The translations under genes were made by a program, and so were the position numbers. Under the pieces are notes generated by a model that saw only the letters and a list, made by a program, of their open reading frames with translations, ran no database searches and was not told the DNA's origin. DNA of 64,000 nucleotides from NCBI GenBank assembly GCA_015680685.1, contig MNCI01021000.1, forward strand, positions 345,131 through 409,130, read 5' to 3'. Within the stretch, counting starts at the first letter, position 1, and each line of letters opens with the position of its first letter. Origin of the DNA: Gnetum montanum. Its lineage: Eukaryota > Streptophyta > Gnetopsida > Gnetales > Gnetaceae. Below are positions 43,871 to 54,267 of the stretch, piece by piece.

Positions 43871-44920
43871 AATCCCTAAATATCTTTACTGTTTGTAGGT
43901 GCTACTAATTTTGATATGGCCTTAACCTTATTAGCATCGATGCATATCCCTACTTCAGAGACTACAAAGCCAAGCATCTTACCGCTCTTTACACTGAAGA
44001 CACACCTCTTAGGATTAAGCCTAAGCTCATATTTGAGGCATTGTTTAAGCACAAGATCTAGGTCATTAGCATGATCATCATCTATCTTAGACTTTACAGC
44101 TATGTCATCTACATAATCATTCAGTAAACCTAGCATGTAATCACTAAAGATATAGGTTATGGCTCTCTGGTATGTTGCTCTAGTGTTCTTAAGGCCAAAG
44201 AGCATCATGGTATAACAAAAAGTCCTCCATTGAATCGTAAAGGTCATGCTAAGTTGGTGCTCTAGGTTGATCCTAATTTGGTTATATCCCAAGAATCCAT
44301 CCATAAAGAATAGTAAGGAATGTCTAGCTATAGTATTGATAAGTTGATCAATATTAGGAAAAGGGAAGTCATCCTTGATAGTTACTTTATTTAGGTCTCA
44401 AAACTTAATGCAAATATAGATACTCCCATTTTTCTTAGGGACTACAACTATGTAGGATACCCATTCTGCATAATTGATAGCCCTAATGAAGCTTGCTTGG
44501 TAGAGCTTTAAGATTTCATCGTGAACTACCAAAGCCAAATTACATCTAATCTTGTGCACTTTTTGAATAACTGGTCTAATTCTAGGGTTCAATATGATGT
44601 TTTACTAGACTAGAGATGGGTCTAGGCATGGCATATCTTCATATAGGATGAAAAATGCCTTAACATTTCTCTATACTACATTGGTGATGTCTTGGGCATA
44701 TTAAGGCTTTGATGAGAAACTTAGTTTAAGGGTTTTGTCCTTTTCACTATGTGCTATGATAGGAACCTCAACTAGAGAATCCTTGGTTATGTCTCTTGCT
44801 TCTAAGTCAAGCATGTGAACTAGGTTTTCAAGCCATTCTAGAGGTTTCTCTCTAGAGGCTATCTGGTCTACAAGTCTCTCAAGCTCAAGATCTAGGCAAT
44901 CAGGGTTAATACACTATTAA
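43871..44920 (-). pseudogene. Reverse transcriptase of element B (decayed, active box present)
   Basis: The frame 44592-44398 holds RCNLALVVHDEILKLYQASF and YIVVVPKKNGSIYICIKF (fingers). The frame 44304-43876 (142 codons) holds MDGFLGYNQIRINLEHQLSM, MMLFGLKNTRATYQRAI, the catalytic box YVDDIAVKSK with both Asp residues intact, LRLNPKRCVFSV, and KMLGFVVSEVGI. Upstream (44920-44640) lies the acidic pre-RT stretch with YEDMPCLDPSL. Only one or two stops separate the frames, so this is the best preserved RT in the window. It is the partner of the gag and protease at 55330-57530, from which it is now separated by 10 kb. Confidence 0.85.
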
Positions 44921-45640
44921 ATATCACAATGAGGTACATGTAGACACAAAGGAAAAAGGATTTTCTCCAAGGTACTCATACTTTGATTCTGCATGTTAAC
45001 TAAAAGCACATTAACTGGCACCTAGGAAAAAGTGAATACATAATGTTAAAATGCCATAAAACACATGCAAATCTAATGCAATCAAGGCCATCCAAGGTCA
45101 TTAGTGAGATAAGGTCAATTCAGTAAACTAAAATAAAGGCAAACAAATATCACATAAAGTTAAAGTAAGGGGAAGCATAACAAGTAAGGTTGCAAATGGT
45201 CAATAAAGGCCACAATTTTACTAGTTTTAGGGCTTAGTGGGCCATGATGCTAGTTTAAGACCTTAGCAGACCATGGTTGTATGGTGTCAAATGGTGGTCA
45301 AGGAAGGTCAAAACCCACTATTTAATACCATTTAGAGGCCAAGCAAAGGTAAATAGTGTTATAATAAGACAAAAAATGAACATATAAGGTTGTATAAAGG
45401 CCATAAAAGGTTAACAAGGTTAGCAAGGTAACATAAGTCTAAAAATAAGTTAGAAGATCAAGAACAATAGGCTACTTATTATAAAATTTGGTCAATATAG
45501 GTGAATAATGGTTAGGTTTCTACTATTTTTAGGCCTTAGTGGGCCATGTTTTGAGGCTACAAGCCTATTAGGTGATTTTAGGCATTAATCAAGGTTGTTT
45601 CTAGGCTATTTGGACCAAAAAAAATAAGTGTTTTGAGGTT
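44921..45640 (-). other. Edge of the middle block, non-coding
   Basis: No frame. It holds the second copy of the recurring module (45232-45290, with ACTAGTTTTAGGGCTTAGTG) and a third weaker echo at 45520-45560 (CTATTTTTAGGCCTTAGTGG). Confidence 0.5.
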
Positions 45641-48600
45641 TCCATGTTGGGCTCAATGTGGAAATAGGGACCCTTAGTAAGAAGACTAAGGAAAATGGGT
45701 ATTGGGATACTTAGAGGTCCAAAATTAAGGTTTTAGGACCTTCCCAAGGTAGTGTAAGGTTAGATCCATCAAAATTGGGCACTCTAGAGGTCTGTATAGG
45801 TCAAAAAGTAGGATCTGAAGTCTTCCCCCTTTCTTTTCACACTAGCCAACGTGGAAAAGAGGGTTTTTATCATGGAAAACAAAAATCAAAGCAAAAAGGA
45901 GGTCAATCATGTTTAAACAAGTAGTCAAGGCCCATATCTAGAACTTGTGCATCTCCTAACTTCGCTCCAAGGCAATCTAAGGTAACTTTGAGTATTGATA
46001 AGTGTCAAAATGGATTGCTCCTTTTGTCCATGCTAGGCATAGTATCCTTAGCATGGAAAAATAGGAGGACACTATTTTTATGAATTTAGAGTGATTTAGG
46101 GGCACTTTGACTAGGTTTCTAGGCCCTTAGGGTTGTAGATTTCAATTCTGCAAGTTCTTGGCTAATTTTAGGCATGTTTGAAGGCTATTTTAAGGGTACT
46201 TATAGTCTTCCACCCCCTATTTCAATTCTAGGGGAGTTACTCCAACATGGAATAATGGGGAGAATATGTTTTAAAGTTGAAATGAGGTCAAAAAAATAAA
46301 ATCTTGAGGCTATGGGGTCCTTGGCTTCTTTGGTGTAGATCTTTGTCTTCTGAGAGAGCCATCATGTCTCCAAGAGTGGAAAAGTAGCTTTCCACCCTTT
46401 TCTCCATTTTGGGAAAGTTAATCTAGTGTCAAATAAGTAATAATCCTAGTTATTCAAAAATTCAAGTCACAATTGACCATGCATGTTACCTACTAGATTT
46501 GCCAAGGTCAAGGGCTATGGATCCATGTCAAAATTTAGCAGTTTTGGGCATCCTTAAGTGGCCTCTTGGCTTTCCAATTTTTTCCATGATAGGGATGTTT
46601 ATATCAGCATGGGAAATAAAGGGGAACCATTTTTTGGCCATACGGGATTATTTTTGTAAATTTTAAAGGTCCCAATTGCTACTGCTAAGGTTTTAGAGTG
46701 CATGAAAGATCATTTAATGCCATTTTGAGGTGTTTAGGTGTCCCAAACAAGTTTTCCTTGAGTCCCCATGCTGGGAATACCATCCTTAGTGTGGAGGAAT
46801 CATGAAACTCAAATCTAGGACAAAATTAACCTCAGTCGACTATGCATGTCAGCCTTTAGGGCTACCCATGTTGAGGACTAGGATTTGGTGTTAAGTTTCT
46901 GGCCATTTTTGATATTTCTTAAGTACTTTTTTCACTTTTCCCCCTTTTTTCAATGCTAAACCTAGGATTCTTAATGTGGAAAATTGGGGAGGATCAATTT
47001 TTGACCTTCTAACATTAGTTTCTTGAAATTTGAAAGCTCCAAATGATGTCAACAAGGTTTTAGAGCACATGAAAGTTCAACTAATGTTGTTCTAAGGTAG
47101 TTGTGGATCAAAAATGGGTCTCCCCCTTAATTTACATGCTTATAAACATGGAGGGTGGTTATTCCCAATGTGGAGACACCATAAACTTAGATGTAGCCTA
47201 GTTTTGAATTAAATCAACCATGCATGTTAGCCTCCAGGATTATTATGGTCAAAGACTAGGGTTTTAAGTAATTGGTTAGTTTTTTTCTTTTCCAAGTACT
47301 TTTTATGCTTTCTCATCTTTTTACATAATGAGGATACTATGTCCAATGTGGAAAAAATGGGGGAAATAAATTTTTATCCTTTTGCATCATTTTTGATCAT
47401 GCATGTTGGTCCTTGAGTTTGCTAGTGATGATGGTCAATGCTTGGTATCAAAATTTTACTATTTTGAAGAATGATGAGTGGTTTTTGATCTTGCCCCCCA
47501 TCCCCCTCCAGTTTTCCATACTAGGGCTTCCATGCTAGGTGTGAAAAATTAGGGGGAAAGATTTTTGGCCATTTTTCATTACTTTCAGTCATTCATGTAG
47601 TCTTCCAAGCCTACTGACATTGGTTGCTAAAACTTGATGTTAAAATTTGTTTCAAAGGTCATAAGGAATTTTTTAGGCTTATCCACATCCTCCTTTTCCA
47701 TTCTTAGCATGGAAAATTTTAGGAAACCTTTTTTGATCATTTTTGGTCGATCTAGCTATGCATGAGTGCTCACAGGGTTGTTAGCATTGGCTAATAGTGT
47801 CTAAGGTAAATATGTGGTCATTTTGGAGGTTTTGAGGGGATTTCGAGGCTTCACTAATTTTATTTCACACTCAAGGTAGAAGGCTTAGTATGGAAGAGGT
47901 CCCCCTCAATAAAAAAAATGGAATCTAGGCTAAATCAATAGTTTATCAACATTGGATGTCAACCTCCAAGGATGTCGATGTTGACAATCAATGTTGGGTC
48001 TAAAGATTTGATAGCTTGGAGGCTTCTAAGTGCCTCATGAAATTTTCCCCATTTCTTCCACACTATGCATGGTGGCCTTAATGTGGATGAGAGAAGGATG
48101 ATGGTTTTTTGCCATTTTTAACCACTTTTGAAACTTCCAAAGAGTTCTAGCAGGGTCTAGGGGTCATCAAGTATCTAGAAATCGTCATTAGGTCATCAAA
48201 TTAGGTCATTTTTATCTTCCTCACATCTATCCACACTAAGGGTGAAAGGATTAATGTGGAAGAAGCCTCCCCCAATGTGGAAAACATCAAATACTAGATT
48301 TTGACCAATTTTGACTAGGTCCAGTGGGATTTTGAGGCTACTAGAGATGCTTGGAGGGGTTCAAGGTCTTGTAGGGCCCACTTCTAGGTCAAACTAATGC
48401 TATATGAGTGTTGGGAGATAAGAGTGAGTGTTACCCTCATTCTTCTAACCTGGGAAGTACTACCTCAGCATGGATATCCATGGTGTTTATTCTTAATCAT
48501 GTTTTACGCACTTTTGGAAACCCGAGGTTGAAAACGCTAGGTTTGGATTACCAAAAATAGAAAAATATTTGTAATTCTAATGAATTTGTAAAATAATAGG

Positions 48601-48680
48601 CATTTTTTCCATGTTTTCCATTGTATTCCCAGCATGGATGCATGGGGTTAAGGTTGCCATAATGTTTTAAGTGTCAAAAT
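45640..48680. repeat. Diverged tandem array, mean period about 186 bp
   Basis: A motif RRYRTGGAA (TTAGCATGGAAA, CCAATGTGGAAA and variants), usually 25-40 bases after TTCCAYGCTAGGG-type sequence, occurs at about 45654, 45848, 46050, 46244, 46425, 46606, 46788, 46973, 47167, 47345, 47536, 47706, 47887, 48080, 48253, 48468 and 48631. The spacings are 163-215 bases, mean 186. Between the anchors each unit has further common words: CCCCC with T-run before the anchor, TTTTTGGCCATTTT after it, and in many units ACCATGCATGTTAGCCTCYAGG. So some 16-17 units of an old tandem repeat are present, without coding frame. Confidence 0.8.
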
Positions 48681-48781
48681 TGGTGAAAGTTTTAGCATTG
48701 ATGTAATTTTTGGTCAAAAGAGAAGGCATAGGGTGGGCCCCATAATACAAAAATATAAAATTTTGAAAAGTGAAGTTCTTT

Positions 48782-48886
48782 CCCATCTAAAACCAATGTG
48801 AACTAGACTTTCCCCCCTTTTACTTCAGTGCACTTGTTATGGTGCACTGAATTGGTAGTTGGAGTTTCGTTTTGTTTTTAGATGGG
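48782..48886. repeat. Nested inverted repeat (hairpin) before the antisense gene
   Basis: The outer arms CCCATCTAAAAC (48782-48793) and GTTTTTAGATGGG (48874-48886) pair with one bulge. The inner arms TTCAGTGCAC (48824-48833) and GTGCACTGAA (48842-48851) pair perfectly around an 8-base loop. Weaker complementarity goes on outside (AATATAAAATTTTGAAAAG near 48758 against TATTTCAAATTTTG near 48892). It stands between the 186-bp array and the first exon of the antisense frame. Confidence 0.8.
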
Positions 48887-50544
48887 TTTTATATTTCAAA
48901 TTTTGTAATTTTTAATCATAACTATCATTCTACAGTAATAGCACATTGGAGGAGTGCTTTGGTAGAGATTCTTGTGGCAACCATAATCAATTTCTAACAT
49001 GGAAGCATCACATCTCCCTTGCAGCCAACATAGAACTCCTATCTTCTCTTAATCCCCATCATCCTCAACATTGAGCCTACCATGACACCCAAGCAATGAG
49101 GGAGAAAGAGTAAACATTCCATGATACAAAGGATGGATGAACATGCTCATGAGTTAGAAGAAGTTCCTAGGCCTCCCTCCATCGAAGCTTCTTCTATTTC
49201 TCCTCCAAGGTAGGTAATTCTAACTATTTTTGCCTTTGTTTCTTATGGTTTTTCTAGTTTTTTGCTTCATATGTGTTAGTTTATTTTTTTAGATCTACTT
49301 TAGTAGAGGGTTTAAGATATAATTTTGATAAAATCCCATGTCCTATTTTGGCTACTCCCATGTAGATCTATAGTTGTTTCAGCACTTTAGCTTTTGTAGA
49401 TTTGATTTTAAAAATAGGACTTAATGTTTCACGGTTTTTTCCAAAAATTTTGGGCTATGGCCATTTTTTTTAGATCTAGGCCTTAAGATTCATTAAAATT
49501 AAGCTTTAAAAAAATCCTACCCCATTATTTTGGTGTAAATGTTAATGTGTTTTAATGGTTTTGGCTACTTTGACTATTTTAATGGCTATATGAAATTTAG
49601 ATTTTGAGATTTTTGAAATTTTACTGTGAAAAAGAAAATAATGTTGTGTATATTTTCTTGGTAGAATAGTTACATATTTTCAAATTTAAAAGTTATGCAT
49701 TTTTATCCCTTTCTTTAAGGTTTTTGATGGTTGTTGTCTTATTTAATTTGACTTTGAAACGAAGAAGTTATGACTCTATTCCTAATGGTGTACAATTAGG
49801 TTGTTTGTGCCACTTTTGCAATTTTATATAATTTTGTGAATTTTTTTTGAGGAAATGGCAAATTTTTTTTATTTTTCTTATTGTTGGCTACATATTCTTT
49901 GGCTTCAGCTTTCCAATGGAGTTTGAATCACTCTAATTAGACTTAAAACAAATTTTCTATGAATTTTTTACTAAGCATGTGTAGTAAGGATGTTGTTGCC
50001 ATTTTCAGATTATTGTCCAAATTGAAAAAATTTTCTTGCATAAAAAGCAAATGTTCTAGATCTTTTCTAAGCATGGGTGCATAAGGATTGATTTACATTT
50101 TCACATGGTAGTGGAATCTCTTCGTTTGGAGCTCAAAAAATATTTTTTATGAATTTTTTAGCTATTGTTGTATGAATCAAGGTAAAAAAAATCATAATTG
50201 TAGTACATAGAAGTCGTTGATATGCAAAACTAATGTTTAATTCTATTTTCTAAGAAAATTGAAATATTTTTCTATTTTAAATAAGCTTTTATTATGGTTA
50301 CATAGCTTTTTCTAAGTTTATTATGGTTTTTGTAAATTTGTGAATAACTTAGATGATTTTTCCAAATTTATGCATGCTTTGCATAATTTAGATGTTTCTT
50401 CTAAGCTTATGCTTGCTTTTTCCAAATTAGGCATAATCTAGATGCTTTTTCTAAAGTCATGCATAATTTAGACTAAGAAATTGTTTTGGGCTATGAAATT
50501 TTGGCTATGAAGGCTATAAAATATGGTAATAATGCTTTTATGGA

Positions 50545-50965
50545 ATTTCTTAAGCCAATTAGATAAACATCTAAGAGCTTTCTATAGAGGCTAATTTCAC
50601 CTTTGACTCAAGATTCTTTTCCTAAATTTGTCAAGAAATTCCAAATGGTCATGATGTAATTTTATGCAAGGTTGTAATAATTTTTTCTTTTTTTGGAATT
50701 ACTTAGACTGATTTAGAAAAATATCTTAGAGCCTTTTACAGAGGCTAATTTCACCTTCGACTAGATTTTTTGTATAAATTTGCTAACTAACTCTAATAGC
50801 TTATAATGCTTTTACTTTGAAAGGTTGTGATAATCCTTTTTTTGTGGAATTTCTTAAGCTAATTTAGATAAACATGTTAGAGCTTTTCATATAAGCTAAT
50901 TTCACCTTTGATTAGGATGTTTTCCTAACCTCTTAGAAACTCTAATTGGTCATAACGTTTTTGTT
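50545..50965 (+). repeat. Threefold tandem repeat in the first intron, about 152 bp
   Basis: AGGCTAATTTCACCTT (AAGC in the last) occurs at 50588, 50742 and 50893. Each copy is preceded by TTAGATAAACATSTWAGAGC-like sequence and followed by a run of T. The last copy runs into the acceptor of exon 2. A shorter repeated motif (GCATAATTTAGATG, about every 40-50 bases) lies just upstream at 50350-50475. Confidence 0.75.
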
Positions 50966-50978
50966 TTGTTTCATGTAG

Positions 50979-51414
50979 GACCTTCTTAAGGCCTATCCTC
51001 ATCATAGAGGAGCTAGTTGGTATTTTGTGCTACATTGGTCATCCAAAGACAAATACTCCACCACATGACATGCCTTTAGGAAAACTCTCATTGTGGTTCC
51101 AACCTATGGTGAGGGACTTTCTTGCCTACCTCCTTAGGAACTTTAGTGTGATGCTATGGTCATACTTGTCCATGGATGTAGTTGAGGTTATTATGAAGAC
51201 CCTATTGCATCAAGAACCTAGCCTAATTACTAGGTACATTATTGATAGGTTGCTTCCTACAAGTAGATTAGTAGATATCATGGGTCCACATTACCTTATA
51301 GAGATTTGAATGATGCTAGAATATAGTCAGTATAATATTGACAATACTTTGATGGTGATGCATAAAGCCCACACATTATTCCATAATCCACTAGTCATTG
51401 TGTATCATCTATAG
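50979..51414 (+). pseudogene. Exon 2 of the antisense frame
   Basis: Open from the acceptor at 50978 to a stop at 51307, then in frame to a possible donor G/GTAAAC near 51415. It encodes about 110 residues with segments TFLRPILIIEELVGILCYIG, MPLGKLSLWFQPMVRDFLAY and VEVIMKTLLHQEPSLITRYI. This is a well-balanced globular or helical composition unlike the surrounding AT-driven noise. No family assigned. Confidence 0.5.
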
Positions 51415-51489
51415 GGTAAACATGGTTATTGTAATATTTTTATGGTTTTAACTTGATTTTCTTACCTAACATCATTGATTTTACAACTT

Positions 51490-52358
51490 CTTGTAGGTAC
51501 AAGGTCAACAATCAAGGCTTGATTGTCAATGATCAAATCCTGGCAGTGGCTCAAACTACTTTGGAAAAATTCACTAAGAGTCCTCAAATTAGAACTACTA
51601 TGTATCAACAGTTAAGAGGGGACTTTGATGAATATGCAACTAGGTTTAACCTCATATACAGAAAGTGCAAAGATGATGGCACAATGCATAGTTGATGGGT
51701 AGATGCCGATGGCACATGTTAGACCCTTGTAGTTGGAACCTTCACATCTCAAAAGAAACATAAATGTGAACATATAGCTTCTAGTGTTTTATGGCTCTAA
51801 GTGTTTCATTGTTATTCTTGGTTTTTGAAACTACTCATATTGATGCTAACCGTTGGTTATTTCTTCCTAGGACTTTCTATCTTAGCTAATATCACTATAC
51901 CACTTTCATGTTCACATCATGAGGATGCCCTCATCTTGAAGTTTGGTGATGTAACATTAGCATAGGAGTGGCTAAAGGGGTAGGAACCTAACATCCAACA
52001 TGCATTTTTACTTGATGTATTCATGGCACCTATCCCTTCCATTCCTGCTATAGAGATGCTCTATGTCATTGACTCCTTCAATGAGAAGGTTGGTCATTTT
52101 AGTACCATCACTTGAGGTGTTAAGGTGAACATGGATGTAGGTGATGGATGCTTTTGTGACTTGTTTGGTGTCCTCGATGATGGGGCAAAGGTCCCTAATA
52201 GGATGATAATGGAATCAAGCCATCATAAAGAAGTTCTAGAGTGGCTTGGTGCCAACACTAGCTACTCTAGAATTTTGATGGATAGCTCCATGAACCCTAA
52301 TGCAAAGGAATCATATCCTTTGTTTAGGTCTCATGCATTCCCCAAACTACTATCATAA
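51490..52358 (+). pseudogene. Exon 3 region of the antisense frame
   Basis: After the acceptor near 51490 the frame gives GLIVNDQILAVAQTTLEKFT and LRGDFDEYATRFNLIYRKCK to 51693, then, in the same frame past a few stops, EWLKG, AIEMLYVIDSFNEKVGHF and the open piece 52125-52358 (FGVLDDGAKVPNRMIMESSH, EVLEWLGANTSYSRILMDSS). The common frame over 860 bases supports one exon or two with an intron of a length divisible by three. Not recognised. Confidence 0.45.
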
Positions 52359-52942
52359 AAAAAGGTAATCAATCTAGCATAGGGGTGGACCTTTAAGAAG
52401 GTCCTGATGTAGGGTAACAAATTTGATTAGGCTACTACTTTGGATACTAGGCTTTGAGAGGAGATCCTTATACTTCATGTTGACACCTCTACAATAATCC
52501 ATATGTACTTTGCATTTTTTTCAAGTTATCTAAAGAGTTTTATGAAGTTTCTATTGGTGTATAGGAATGGATGATGGGTTTGCCAAAATCCAAGCTAACT
52601 TTATAGGCCTTAGAAAAAGAAAATTTATCCTAAGAACCTTGATGTTAGGTAGTATGAGTCTCCAAATAGTATTGATGATGATGAGCCCCTCTCATTTCCT
52701 ACAAGTGTCCAAGATGCCAAATGATGGTGTATGGAGGTCAAAGGGGTAGCTAGATAGAAAATCAAGAGGCCTATGAAGGAGGCATCCCGACATTAGATTA
52801 GCCTACCCCGAAGAAGCTTAAGCCATCATAGTAGGTAGTTGGAGGTATTATTTGTTTAAATTTGGCTATTTCATGTTTTAAAATTTTGTGACTACTTTAT
52901 GGATTTATGTGATAACTATTTTTCTATGTCCTATGCTTGTAG

Positions 52943-53330
52943 ATAAGCATCAAGTTATAGTATCCTAAGCTACTATAGAGGCATAACAAAGGCATGCAAA
53001 TTAGGTAGCACAAAAGAAACTTATGGTTGAAGGAATTGCCAATGTAGGTATAGATGATTTAGATGCCTTTTTTTGTTAGGCGATACCATGTACCTCTTCC
53101 ATCATCATCCTAGAGGATGAAGAGGAAGAGGAGCTAGTTATCCTTATGCCTCACTATTTTCGTTATATCTTATTGGATGTCATTCTAACTTTTCGATGAT
53201 TTTTATGCTTGAAATAGTTTCTAAGCCACCAACACAAGATCCTATCTTTAAGCTTCATGTGAAACCATGGGTAGAGACTCCAAACAAAGTGGAGCTCTTG
53301 TGTGGGATTGCTAAGGGCATCATCAATCGA
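52943..53330 (+). pseudogene. Acidic exon of the antisense frame
   Basis: Behind the acceptor GCTTGTAG at 52942 the frame runs with three stops through KKLMVEGIANVGIDDLDAFF and SSIIILEDEEEEELVIL (near 53100-53150). After a frame change it meets the open stretch 53196-53340 with KPPTQDPIFKLHVKPWVETP and LLCGIAKGIINRLHLVAPEI; a donor may lie near 53350. Not recognised. Confidence 0.4.
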
Positions 53331-53437
53331 TTGCATCTGGTTGCACCTGAGATACGTAACAATTTTCTTTTATGCGCTTTAATTATGGGTCTTTCTTGCA
53401 TTATGGCTATTGAACATTGTATTTCATGTTTGTGTAG

Positions 53438-54267
53438 TACTATCCATGGAGTGGGATCCCAACAAAGACATGAAAGTAGACTCCTTGCCTAAGCTTCTCT
53501 CTAATGTGTCTAGTGTACTCATGAAGTTGTACAAGATTGCCATTGATTTAGCAATGTTATGATGAAAAGATTAATGGGAGCTAGAGAGGTCCAAAAAATC
53601 CCTATGGGTGGAACTTATGGCCTTGATGGAAAAGACTCAAAGGCAAGAGGATATGATTACAGATCTTTGATACTGTAAAGCCTTTGTGAAAGCTGAAGTG
53701 GCTAACTCAAGGGAGTTACAGACTAAGGAGATCACATGGGCCCACTACTAGCATGTTGTTCAAGACAAAGTAGTAGTCCTACAAGAGATGGTGAAACAAT
53801 GTATGCAAATGGACCTTATCTTCCAAAAGGTTGAGGACTGGAAGGATCATTGTGCTTGCATCCTAGATTAAGGTAAGATAAAATAGGCCCACAAGCATTA
53901 GTATAAGGTTAATCATGGAGCCTATCTAAAGTGGCTTAAGGAAGAGTCAATTGAACAGAATAAGAGAGAGTTGTTCATCCAGGGGATCTAGGCAAAGAGT
54001 GATTATCAAATTTTTAAAAGTACTCTCAAGGTGAAGAAATCCTCTACTCTTCAAATAATGACTATTTTAGGTGAAACCTCTACAACTGCAGCTACTCATG
54101 AGCCTCCTACTTGGACTCCTATAGATAGGTTTGACATTCTTTCTGGTGTTGATCTTGGGGATGTTAACCATGTCAACATGATAGAGAACCAAATCCTCCA
54201 TTGTTTTGAGGAAGGCGTTTCCCATATACCCCTAGAAGTAATGGAGCTAAAATATCTAGAGGTTTGA
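53438..54267 (+). pseudogene. Last exon of the antisense frame, coiled coil
   Basis: One frame can be followed for 830 bases from the acceptor at 53437 to the stop at 54265: MEWDPNKDMKVDSLPKLLSN, then helical heptad-like stretches (VQDKVVVLQEMVKQCMQMDL, IFQKVEDWKDHCACILD, YLKWLKEESIEQNKRELFIQ), then the clean open part 54031-54267 (DRFDILSGVDLGDVNHVNMI). Eight or nine single-base stops interrupt it but no frameshift, so decay is less than in the nearby pol genes. It would make a coiled-coil C-terminal domain. Confidence 0.55.

Larger units (their letters stand above)
49121..54267 (+). pseudogene. Decayed multi-exon reading frame, antisense to element B
   Basis: A succession of + strand frames with fitting splice signals: exon 1 ends at CCAAG/GTAGGTAA (49209/49210); exon 2 starts after TTTCATGTAG (50978); a third starts after TTCTTGTAG (about 51490); further ones start after GTGTATAG (about 52563), GCTTGTAG (52942) and TTTGTGTAG (53437). 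The last ends with a stop at 54265. The protein has no domain I recognise. It has an acidic, Pro-containing start, a hydrophobic helical part (exon 2), an Asp/Glu-rich part (DEEEEEELVILMPHYF near 53113) and a long coiled coil at the end. At least ten stops show decay. Extra ORFs of unknown role, some antisense, are known in giant plant Ty3 elements; whether this is one of them is open. Confidence 0.5.

Noticed and set aside
45640-48680. CRISPR-like spaced repeats
   Set aside because: The units are 163-215 bases long and diverged; spacers are not unique short segments. In a plant nuclear context a tandem array is the fitting explanation.
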